A stretch of 64,000 nt of DNA from Candidatus Bathyarchaeum tardum (GTDB lineage Archaea > Thermoproteota > Bathyarchaeia > Bathyarchaeales > Bathyarchaeaceae). Below, piece by piece: positions 43,145 through 50,446 of the stretch; position 1 is the stretch's first letter; each line of letters starts with the position of its first letter. Below the pieces are notes generated by a model. It had not been told where the DNA came from. It was given only the letters and a program-made list of their open reading frames with translations, and searched no databases. The position numbers and the translations under genes are program-made. Location: positions 186,001-250,000 of the forward strand of contig JARVGH010000002.1 in NCBI GenBank assembly GCA_029762755.1, in the 5' to 3' direction.

Positions 43145-44095
43145 ATGAACGCAGATCCAATAATAGAAAAATCTGATTATATTTCTCGTTGTATAGAACT
43201 CGCCATTTTATTTGAAGTAAGTGGTTATCCAAAACCTGGAAACATCCACAGAACAGCAGATTTTTCGGAAACCACATTTGAACACTATCTAGCATCTGCA
43301 GTTGCAATAGCCCCATCTTTCAGGAAAGCAGCAGAACAAGGGATTAAAGTTTTGAACAATGAAATTGATTGCTCCGAAATTGGCATTGGTTTTGTAATTA
43401 AGGATGCGGTTAACCGGATGTTATCTAGTCAAAATGGGGGTAATACTTTATTGGGTGCAATTATCATTCTGGCGCCTATAGCAGCAGCTGCGGGCATGAT
43501 AAATGAGGCGTTTTCGTTGACTAAACTTCGAAAAAATATTAAGTTAGTTGTTGAAGCAACTACTTCTGAAGATGCGATTCAAGTTTATGATGCAATAGCT
43601 CTTGTTAACCCAGGGGGGTTGAATAATTCTAAAGAATTGGATGTTCAAAACCCTGATTCTAAAAAGAAAATTTTAGAGGATAAAATTACGTTGTTTGACA
43701 CATTTAAAATTGCATCAGCATATGATTCAATAGCGTACGAATGGGTAAACAATTATCCTATCACTTTTGATTTAGGTTACCCATATTTAGTTAAAGAGCT
43801 CAAAGAAACTAAAAACTTGAACACAGCTACAGTTCATGCTTTTTTGAAGGTTCTTGCACAAGTACCCGATACTTTTATTTGCCGAAAAGTTGGTCAAAAA
43901 AAAGCTAAAAAAATTTCAGTTCAAGCTGCAAACGTATTAAGTAAAGGTGGATTAAAAACCGAAACCGGGAAGAAACTTCTTTTAGATTTTGATAAAAATC
44001 TCAGAGATCCAAAAAATGATTTGAGTCCAGGAACAACTGCAGACATAACCGAGGCCGTATTGGCGCTAAATAACTTGAATGGTTACAAACCATGA
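43145..44095 (+). CDS. CitG-like triphosphoribosyl-dephospho-CoA synthase family protein
   Basis: The 316-residue protein has the family's YPKPGNIHR motif near residue 27 and an NGGNTLLGAIIILAP segment near 100, followed by a long helical C-terminal part. Bacterial CitG and MdcB build the prosthetic group of citrate lyase or malonate decarboxylase. No such lyase is in this window, and archaeal homologs are without known function, so the biochemical name should be taken as a family label only. It is followed by the flippase gene. Confidence 0.75.
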   Translation: MNADPIIEKSDYISRCIELAILFEVSGYPKPGNIHRTADFSETTFEHYLASAVAIAPSFRKAAEQGIKVLNNEIDCSEIGIGFVIKDAVNRMLSSQNGGNTLLGAIIILAPIAAAAGMINEAFSLTKLRKNIKLVVEATTSEDAIQVYDAIALVNPGGLNNSKELDVQNPDSKKKILEDKITLFDTFKIASAYDSIAYEWVNNYPITFDLGYPYLVKELKETKNLNTATVHAFLKVLAQVPDTFICRKVGQKKAKKISVQAANVLSKGGLKTETGKKLLLDFDKNLRDPKNDLSPGTTADITEAVLALNNLNGYKP

Positions 44096-44237
44096 TATCA
44101 ACAAATTTATTATTACTTTCGTAAATATTTTGAAAATCGTTTTTTGTGGCTCAATTTATATCAGAGTAAAACATAAGGATTCAAAGTTTGGTCGTAAATT
44201 CCCTGCAAAAAAATTAATCAAATGGAGAAGTTAACGG

Positions 44238-45737
44238 ATGGAAGATTTGAGTGACTCAGGACCAAAAAGACTGATTTCAGGTGGAGCTTGGTTCTTAGGT
44301 CTCATGATTCTCAGTGGAGTTTTTTGGTTTTTTTTGGGAATTCAAATCACAAACTACTATGGTCCCGCGGGATTTGGATTATTCAATACAGCATATTCAA
44401 TGTTTGATTTCATGTGGGCACTAATTTTTGGTGGACTGTTTGAGGGTCTAATCCATTTTGGTACATGCCATTTAACACAAAACAAAGAAAACATTTCACA
44501 ATACTTTGCAAAGCACGTCAGATACTTAACTTCAATAAGTGTAATAATTTTTATTTTATTGACATTTTTGTCATTTCAAATATCAGATGTAATCTACCGT
44601 ACAATAGTTCTTTCATTGGGTGTCGCGTTTCTGTTCTCTGGAACAAAAGACGCCCTTGCAGCCATAAGTGGGTCATTACATAATAGCAAGCAACTTTCCA
44701 TAACCCAGTCTTTTGGGTTTTACGCTGTTTCGATAATTGGCATAATATTTACTCTATTGAATATGCCCCAGGAATTATTGCCGATTCTAGTAATTTTCAA
44801 TCCCATTTCCCAGTTAATTGTCTGCATGTTTTTTTTGAGACCATACCTGAAGAATTTGTTCATGTATAATGTTGAATACTTTAAAAACAGGAAAATCAAG
44901 GATTCAATATTTCAAGATGTAAAAGATTTTAAAAAGACACTAGTTTTTGGTTTTTCGATATCTATTGGTAAAATATCCTTTATGGTAATGAAAAGTCTGG
45001 ACATACCGTTACTTAATCTGTTTTTTGATATTACGGATGTAGGAATTTACAGTGTTGCAGACACAATATCCAGTATTATGTTCATGATGACTGCATTCGC
45101 ATTGCCCATAATTTCTTCAGTGTCTGAAGCATGGACAAGAAAAGATAATGTGTTACTGGAAAAATACGTAAAAATTTCAATAAAATATCCATTACTATTG
45201 GGATTGCCATTAACTGTAATAATTTTTGCTTTAGCTGAACCGATTGTTGTAGGACTATACGGTATTGAAGTCCAAGGTGCCGTTGTTCCACTGCAGATTC
45301 TAATTGTTGGAACATTCCTTCTTATGTTTGGAAAAACATTGACGTCAATACTAATTGGTATTGGAAAACCCAAACTATCTGGAACATTACTTGCAGTTGC
45401 AGCTACGCAATATCTTGTTTTACTGTTTGTTTTTGTGCCAATATTTGGTCTAAACGGTGCAGCAATTTCTTTGACATGTACAGGAGTAACAGCATTGGTT
45501 TTAATTCCTTATTTTATTCACCGAAACCTGAAAGTTGATGTTTATTCAGGAATCCCAAAAGTAGTAATGGCAGCAATTATTATGGCAGCAATTCTTTTAC
45601 TTTTCCCAAAAAATAACTTGTTGTTTCTTATTGCGGGAACAGCAGTAAGTGTTGCAATTTATGGAGTTATGGTATATTATTCTGGATACCTCACTCAAGA
45701 AGACATAAAAATTCTAAGAAAATCAAAAGAAAAATAA
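44238..45737 (+). CDS. Wzx/MATE-like oligosaccharide flippase
   Basis: A 499-residue protein with about fourteen membrane helices. The N-terminal SGGAWFLGLMILSGVFWFFL and YYGPAGFGLFNTAY motifs are typical for polysaccharide flippases. It would translocate lipid-linked sugars. A second flippase lies at 20.8-22.4 kb; the two differ in their N-terminal sequence, so they are probably not recent duplicates. Its 3' end faces the cdvC gene across a structured intergenic region. Confidence 0.85.
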   Translation: MEDLSDSGPKRLISGGAWFLGLMILSGVFWFFLGIQITNYYGPAGFGLFNTAYSMFDFMWALIFGGLFEGLIHFGTCHLTQNKENISQYFAKHVRYLTSISVIIFILLTFLSFQISDVIYRTIVLSLGVAFLFSGTKDALAAISGSLHNSKQLSITQSFGFYAVSIIGIIFTLLNMPQELLPILVIFNPISQLIVCMFFLRPYLKNLFMYNVEYFKNRKIKDSIFQDVKDFKKTLVFGFSISIGKISFMVMKSLDIPLLNLFFDITDVGIYSVADTISSIMFMMTAFALPIISSVSEAWTRKDNVLLEKYVKISIKYPLLLGLPLTVIIFALAEPIVVGLYGIEVQGAVVPLQILIVGTFLLMFGKTLTSILIGIGKPKLSGTLLAVAATQYLVLLFVFVPIFGLNGAAISLTCTGVTALVLIPYFIHRNLKVDVYSGIPKVVMAAIIMAAILLLFPKNNLLFLIAGTAVSVAIYGVMVYYSGYLTQEDIKILRKSKEK

Positions 45738-45799
45738 AAATTTGTAAGACTTATAAAAAAGCATTAAATGATTTCAAAATTAAATTACTAAAAAAATAA

Positions 45800-45989
45800 A
45801 AAGGGGGAAGAGATGCTTTGTTTAGCATCAAGCTATTGGCAAGAGGCAATCAAACTTTGTGCCGTTCTGGGATTCAGAGCGTAAACCTTTGTCTTGTGGA
45901 GAGAAAGAGATTCTCAACAGAGTCTAGAGGAATTGTCAAAACTCTGAATCTTTCCAAGAGCACTAGTAGTTTGTTGCCCTCTTTCCGTT
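45800..45989. ncRNA. Candidate structured RNA between flippase and cdvC
   Basis: Nested complementary arms stand out in this gene-free stretch. Bases 45842-45855 and 45969-45982 pair over 13 positions with two single-base bulges. Inside them, GATTCAGAG (45871-45879) and CTCTGAATC (45942-45950) pair perfectly over 9. A GATGCT-TTGTTT-AGCATC hairpin (45812-45829) precedes. An AT-rich TATA-like stretch (45776-45800) lies just upstream on the plus strand. I could not match it to SRP RNA, RNase P or a guide RNA. The strand is not known; it may instead be the 3' untranslated region of cdvC. Confidence 0.45.
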
Positions 45990-47201
45990 TTAAAGCGCTT
46001 TGAAGGCTTCAGACCATTCTTTGTATGTTGAAAGAACCCTAGGTGATACGCTGGGCTTTCTGTCAGCCAATATATTCTTAAAGTCTTCAATTGAAAGAGG
46101 TCGAGGTTTTGCATGTTTATCGCTTGCTTTGCCAGAATCAAATAGTTCTCCAATAACCCGCAGATGTGCAGATTGGCAGATGTCACGTATGTCACTGCCA
46201 GAGAAACCAGCAGCTAATCGTGCAAATTCGTCAAGGTCAATTTTCGATGAGAGGTTCAGATGTTTGGTATATAGGTTAAGCAGGTGTAGTCGGGCATCGT
46301 AATCAGGCAGGGGAACCATGATTCGTTTTTGGAATCTTCGAATGAAGGGCCAGTCTAGAGCCCATGGTTTGTTGGTTGCACCAATCACGTAAACGTGTAA
46401 TTTTTTACCCTTGTCCATTACTCCATCCATTTCTTTAAGGAATTGGTTACGAACTCGGGTTTCTCCACCCACTTCGTTGGAATGCATACCAATCAATGAG
46501 TCTAATTCGTCGATAAACAATATAGCAGGGCGACCATTCTTTGCAGTGTTTCGTGCTTGGTTGAACAATTTAGCTACGTTTCGTTCTGCTTCACCTAACC
46601 ATTTCGACATGACTGATGCAGCATCTACTGAAACGAACGCGCCATCAATTTCGGTTGCCACAGCAGCAGCTAGCAAAGTTTTACCACAACCAGGAGGACC
46701 AAACAGAAGAATTCCTCGAGGCCAGCCTAAGGGAAACAGGTCAGGTCGTTCAACAGGATATACTATAGCTTCTTTGATTGCTTTTTTGGCAATTTCTAAA
46801 CCAACTACTTCGTCCCATTTTACATTGGGTTTTTCTTGAAGCACTAGTTCATCATAGCTTGACTTATCTTCTGGTGCACTAGGTCCAGAAGGTTCTGCAG
46901 GACCCTTTGGCATTTCTTCAGTTCGGTCGTGCTGCGGCTGAACATAATTGTTAATTGGTTGAACAGGTGCGCCACCTTGCAGAGCTTTTATGCGTTCTTG
47001 ATAAGCCTGTGCACGTTGAATGTAAACAGAGTTTAAGCCATAATTCGGATATAACCTTACAAGTTTCAAAAGAGTTGAGATACCCTTTTGGTACATGGTA
47101 ATCGCCATGCCTTTGGAGCCTTGATTGTCAAGACGGACAGCTTCTAAAGCGTATTTTGTTGCAGCTTGTTCAAGTTCCTCAGAAGCACTCATGTGAATCA
47201 C
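45990..47201 (-). CDS. cdvC: CdvC, Vps4-type AAA ATPase of cell division
   Basis: The 403-residue protein (GTG start; ATG three codons later is an alternative) has an N-terminal MIT-like helix bundle (residues 5-75), a linker, and an AAA domain with Walker A GPPGCGKT at 168-175, Walker B ILFIDELDSL near 230 and a sensor/arginine-finger region RRFQKRIMVPLPDYDAR near 290. It disassembles ESCRT-III filaments by extracting CdvB subunits. Its GTG overlaps the TGA of cdvB by 4 bp, so it is translationally coupled. It is the last gene of the division cluster. Confidence 0.93.
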   Translation of the reverse strand: MIHMSASEELEQAATKYALEAVRLDNQGSKGMAITMYQKGISTLLKLVRLYPNYGLNSVYIQRAQAYQERIKALQGGAPVQPINNYVQPQHDRTEEMPKGPAEPSGPSAPEDKSSYDELVLQEKPNVKWDEVVGLEIAKKAIKEAIVYPVERPDLFPLGWPRGILLFGPPGCGKTLLAAAVATEIDGAFVSVDAASVMSKWLGEAERNVAKLFNQARNTAKNGRPAILFIDELDSLIGMHSNEVGGETRVRNQFLKEMDGVMDKGKKLHVYVIGATNKPWALDWPFIRRFQKRIMVPLPDYDARLHLLNLYTKHLNLSSKIDLDEFARLAAGFSGSDIRDICQSAHLRVIGELFDSGKASDKHAKPRPLSIEDFKNILADRKPSVSPRVLSTYKEWSEAFKAL

Positions 47202-48076
47202 GACGCAATCTTGATTTTACCTTTTACGCCCAGAGTTTCTAAAGCTTTTTCAATTTCCCCGTATGCAACATTCAAGTCATTAGCACATTCACCAATGTCA
47301 AGGTTGCCTGCTTTACGTTTTGCATACTCCAAAACAGACTCTTCTAGGTCATCTTTAGTAGCTGACCAAGTAATAGTTTCCGTTTCGATTTCTTTGAAGG
47401 TTGCAAAACCTGGGAAAAATTCAGGTTCAGAATCTTCGGACCCAGAAGCTGTGAGGGCAACTAATTGTCTTTGTTCTACTCGTTGCTGTTGAGGCTGTGG
47501 TTGAGGAGTTGCAATGACTGGCGATGTTGGAGGTGCTGGAAGTTTATCTGTTATTTGTTCCTCCAAGAACTCTGCGACTTCTTCGAGAACTTCTTGACCG
47601 CCTTCAGTTTTTACATCAGTATGCACTTCCATTTTTGCAGAGTCTATTTTGGACATTGTCATGACCTCAAAGATTGTTTCGTTAACCCTTTCCATTTCGA
47701 CGGCCATTTGGGGCATGAATGCACTTAGACCTTTTGTTACTGATTGTAAATTATGGAGAACTGGTTTAAGATCAGAAAATGCTGCGTTGAATTCTTTGAG
47801 CGTTTCTAGCCGTAAGATTATTCGTTCCACAAGTATCTGAGTATGGTAGATTACTTTGGTAAGTTTTCGTAACTCAGCAAGTTCAGTAGCGAAAATCGCT
47901 GCTCGTTCAGTATTTTTAGCTTGTAATGCTGACGCACAAGTTTTGAAGAGAATTTTGTCTCTTCGTGTAAGTTTAATAACAACTTGGCCCAGTCGAAGCT
48001 GTTGAGCTTTAAGTTTTGGTACTGCTTCAACAACTATCTTCTCAAATTGAGGAGAAGAGCGAAAAGGGTTTTTTAT
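47198..48076 (-). CDS. cdvB: CdvB, ESCRT-III protein with MIM and C-terminal winged helix; ATA start inferred
   Basis: The conserved ESCRT-III helices begin with QFEKIVVEAVPKLKAQQL and continue through NTERAAIFATELAELRKLTK to VERIILRL, so the open frame must be read from near 48076. The only in-frame codon with a good Shine-Dalgarno (GAGGG, 7 nt away) is ATA at 48076; the first standard start (GTG at 47830) would delete the core helix, 82 residues. The 292-residue product ends with a Pro-rich MIM-type motif (PAPPTSPVIATPQPQPQQ) and a winged helix that in Sulfolobus binds CdvA. The cdvA stop is 28 nt upstream. An ATA start is unusual. Confidence 0.85.
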   Translation of the reverse strand: MKNPFRSSPQFEKIVVEAVPKLKAQQLRLGQVVIKLTRRDKILFKTCASALQAKNTERAAIFATELAELRKLTKVIYHTQILVERIILRLETLKEFNAAFSDLKPVLHNLQSVTKGLSAFMPQMAVEMERVNETIFEVMTMSKIDSAKMEVHTDVKTEGGQEVLEEVAEFLEEQITDKLPAPPTSPVIATPQPQPQQQRVEQRQLVALTASGSEDSEPEFFPGFATFKEIETETITWSATKDDLEESVLEYAKRKAGNLDIGECANDLNVAYGEIEKALETLGVKGKIKIAS

Positions 48077-48104
48077 CGATATTCCCTCACAGATCTAAAA
48101 AAGG

Positions 48105-48860
48105 TTAGGAAGTTTGTTTGTTGGGGTTCCGAACATGGATGATTACTGGGGGTTCAGGAAGATTATGAGCAATATCAGCTGATGGTTGAGGTTTTGAAGT
48201 TTCTGTTGGTTCATGAGTGTTTAGTTGTAATTCTTCAGATGGTGTTGATTTAGTTTTTTCGCCGATAAGCAAATTGTCAAGTTTACTTTTTACGAGTTCG
48301 AGATCTTGTTTTTCTGCGTTAGCGCCTTTTAGTCCCCATTGAATTATCCTCAAAGCCTTGTCGTAAGATTCGGCAGTTAATCTGCCAATTTCACGTTCGA
48401 TTTCGAGATTAATCAATGCTGAGTGTAGTTCGTGAATTTGTGTGTTGCAACGATCTATTTCGTTGTCTATTTCTCCAATTAGATCAGTTGCTTTTTCGTT
48501 GAGTTCGTTTAGTGCCCCTTCAAATGTTGAATGTAGATCATCATACATTTCGGCTGGGATTTTTTTCTTTGCTACAAGGTCGTTTAGTGCTTTGTCTTTT
48601 CTCCAGATTAATGGAATTTCTTGACAGATTGAGTTTGCACTTAGTTTGATTGATGGAGAAACAACTAAGGTTCCATTGTCCATTTTGATTTGGTCACTCG
48701 AGTAACTTAGGAATTCTCCGTCACCGTGTTCAACAAAGACGCCATCTATCCTACCAGTAGGTGCTATCTTGAAAGATGCAATTCGACCGATTTGCCTTCC
48801 GTATTCATCCTTTATTTGGTTGCCAACAAAAAGAAAAGGGTTGGAAATAGGTTTAGACAC
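48105..48860 (-). CDS. cdvA: CdvA, PRC-barrel/coiled-coil division scaffold
   Basis: The 251-residue protein starts at GTG after a perfect GGAGGTGA site. Residues 5-75 form a PRC-barrel-like beta domain (IGRIASFKIAPTGRIDGVF), residues 90-200 are coiled coil, and the C-terminus carries the short conserved segment EPPVIIHVRNPNK, matching the tail that binds the CdvB winged helix in Sulfolobus. CdvA forms the first filament at the division site and recruits CdvB. It lies between the CdvB-type paralogs, 46 nt after cdvB1 and 28 nt before cdvB. Confidence 0.88.
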   Translation of the reverse strand: MSKPISNPFLFVGNQIKDEYGRQIGRIASFKIAPTGRIDGVFVEHGDGEFLSYSSDQIKMDNGTLVVSPSIKLSANSICQEIPLIWRKDKALNDLVAKKKIPAEMYDDLHSTFEGALNELNEKATDLIGEIDNEIDRCNTQIHELHSALINLEIEREIGRLTAESYDKALRIIQWGLKGANAEKQDLELVKSKLDNLLIGEKTKSTPSEELQLNTHEPTETSKPQPSADIAHNLPEPPVIIHVRNPNKQTS

Positions 48861-48906
48861 AGTGTCACCTCCTTATTATCCATGCATACCTAGGTTGGTG
48901 CAGAGC

Positions 48907-49560
48907 TTATGATTCGCTCTGCAGGGATTGCCCAAATGAAGGCATTCCAGTAGGTAGGTCAGGGAACTTTTCTTTGACTTTTTGTTCTGCAACAGTGGCT
49001 GCTTCATTCAAGATGTTTTGTGCATCGTCGCCTGCGGTCTGGAAGTCAATGTTCATTCCAGAGTTGTAGCCTGCATCCATTATAATTCCACTAAGCAGGT
49101 TGCCAATGCTTCCGATTTCGCGTTCTGCTTCAGGGAATACTGAACCCATTCCAGTTTTTACATTGCGTAGAACGTTTACAGCTGGAGCCAATGTGCTGAC
49201 AACATCACCAAGTTCAGAAACTGTGCTAAGTCGTAGAACTATCTGTTCTAGAGCAAGCCTAGAGTGCATAATCATTTTTTCCATTTTTCGGATTTCAGCT
49301 AATTCGTTAGCGAAGACGTTAGCTCGAGCCATGTCATGTTTTGTGTAAGCGTTAACAATTTTTTGGAAGATTGCTTTGTCACGGTCACTGAATCGGTCTG
49401 CAGCTTTGTCGAGTTTCTGTATCTGCATTTCCATTCGTTTTACTGCAAAATCTAATCTTGGTTTCAAAGGACCTGGAGGACGAACTGCGTCCTTAATCTT
49501 ATTACTGAGAGGAGTGTCATCTACTCCTTCTCCCCATTTTTTGGCAAATTTTTCAGACAT
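48907..49560 (-). CDS. cdvB1: CdvB paralog (ESCRT-III core without winged helix)
   Basis: The ATG at 49560 follows GAGGAATTAAGT; the preceding 20 codons are not family-like. The 217-residue protein starts MSEKFAKKWG and has the ESCRT-III core (PPGPLKPRLDFAVKRMEMQI, MARANVFANELAEIRKMEKM). It lacks the C-terminal winged helix of CdvB; the C-terminus has a PDLPTGMP-type stretch that may act as a MIM for CdvC. By analogy with Sulfolobus CdvB1/B2 it drives membrane constriction. It is the first gene of the cluster and lies divergent from a small membrane protein. The symbol follows position, not orthology. Confidence 0.85.
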   Translation of the reverse strand: MSEKFAKKWGEGVDDTPLSNKIKDAVRPPGPLKPRLDFAVKRMEMQIQKLDKAADRFSDRDKAIFQKIVNAYTKHDMARANVFANELAEIRKMEKMIMHSRLALEQIVLRLSTVSELGDVVSTLAPAVNVLRNVKTGMGSVFPEAEREIGSIGNLLSGIIMDAGYNSGMNIDFQTAGDDAQNILNEAATVAEQKVKEKFPDLPTGMPSFGQSLQSES

Positions 49561-49786
49561 ACTTAATTCCTCAGGCAAGCAGGTGTGTTTATACCGTATT
49601 ATTACATTGTTAACATGCAAAGATTATCTACATATATACCAGACATACTATGACCGTTCTAGGACTGTTTTGAGCTTTAAATCTAAGATTACAAGAGAGA
49701 CAGGGTCTATATACTAAAATAGACAGTTTTATGTAAGTTAGACTCAAAAGCACGAAGAAATAACAGTTAAAAACACGGTGAAACGA

Positions 49787-50002
49787 ATGAATGATAGAGT
49801 AAAAATACTGGGAATATTTGCTCTGTTGGGTTTCGTAGGCGGAATAGTAGCTAACATTGGTTTCCATACATTGTGGCCATGGTTAGTAGCTAACTTCCCT
49901 TTGATCTTCTCAGCAGAATGGCTTATCTCAGGGATGGCGGGAGCTCTGATAACTACATTCTTTGTAGTAATCTGGGTATACCTAAGCAAATCTACTGAGT
50001 AA
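49787..50002 (+). CDS. Small two-helix membrane protein divergent from the cdv cluster
   Basis: The ATG at 49787 follows GGTGA with 5 nt spacing; a GTG three codons before overlaps that site. The 71-residue protein has two membrane helices (ILGIFALLGFVGGIVANIGF and ISGMAGALITTFFVVIWVYL) with a loop between. No family is recognised. It shares its promoter region with cdvB1, so a role at the membrane in division is a tempting but untested guess. Its stop is followed by three hairpins. Confidence 0.72.
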   Translation: MNDRVKILGIFALLGFVGGIVANIGFHTLWPWLVANFPLIFSAEWLISGMAGALITTFFVVIWVYLSKSTE

Positions 50003-50006
50003 AAAA

Positions 50007-50020
50007 GGGAAAAAATTCCC
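50007..50020. terminator. Hairpin after the small membrane protein gene
   Basis: GGGAA-AAAA-TTCCC is a perfect 5-bp hairpin, 4 nt after the stop codon. Its position suggests a transcription end, but it is not followed by a T-run. Confidence 0.4.
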
Positions 50021-50021
50021 T

Positions 50022-50065
50022 CCCGTTTATTTTACGGGTTCCTTCCAACCCCACGCATAGCGTGG
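50022..50065. repeat. Two further tandem hairpins
   Basis: CCCGT-TTATTTT-ACGGG at 50022-50038 and CCACGC-ATA-GCGTGG at 50051-50065 are both perfect. Together with the hairpin before them they give three stems in 59 bp. They may form a terminator array or a structured RNA end. Confidence 0.45.
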
Positions 50066-50446
50066 AGCAGCCCGCTTATTTTAATCTGAATTAGGCAAAC
50101 AACTAGCTTATCAATAAAAATGATCAGTTTCATTCATCTCTCCGCTTTGCTAAAGTTCGATCTATCCCAGCTATTAAATTTGAAAATGTTAACAAAAGTT
50201 TGGTTATCAAAATGGGACTTATAATAAGTTTTTTTGAGTATGGTTAGATAATGCAAGATCAAACAAAAAAACACATTCGTTTAGATTATTGCTTCAAATC
50301 GAAAATAAATCTCCAAAAAGTAAAGTATACCGTCTATATGCCCTGTGAAGAATAAAAAATATACATTGAAGCATATCTAAAACTGAAAAGCTTTTAAGGC
50401 TCAGCAATTTTTTCAAGATTAAGATTTTTGCGTGCTGGATGATAAA

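Larger units (their letters stand above)
50003..50446. other. Intergenic region before uvrB with hairpins at its left end
   Basis: This 444-bp gap starts with three separate hairpins at 50007-50065 and then becomes AT-rich and featureless. A 34-codon frame at 50251-50355 has no supporting ribosome-binding site and is not called. The uvrB promoter should lie in the last 100 bp, but I see no clear TATA box. Confidence 0.35.

Noticed and set aside
43145-44095. Citrate lyase or malonate decarboxylase cofactor pathway
   Set aside because: Only a CitG-family protein is present; no lyase or decarboxylase subunits lie nearby, so the pathway is not supported.
45800-45989. SRP RNA or RNase P RNA as the identity of the structured region
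   Set aside because: The length is too short and I find neither the SRP helix 8 motif nor the conserved RNase P core sequences.
45914-46195. 93-codon minus-strand frame overlapping the end of cdvC
   Set aside because: It is out of frame with the AAA ATPase, which is unambiguous here.
47851-48033. 60-codon minus-strand frame between cdvA and the GTG of cdvB
   Set aside because: It is the wrong frame; the correct frame there continues cdvB and matches ESCRT-III helices.
50251-50355. 34-codon plus-strand frame before uvrB
   Set aside because: Only a weak TGGTTAG upstream, Lys/Asn-rich composition expected of AT-rich DNA.
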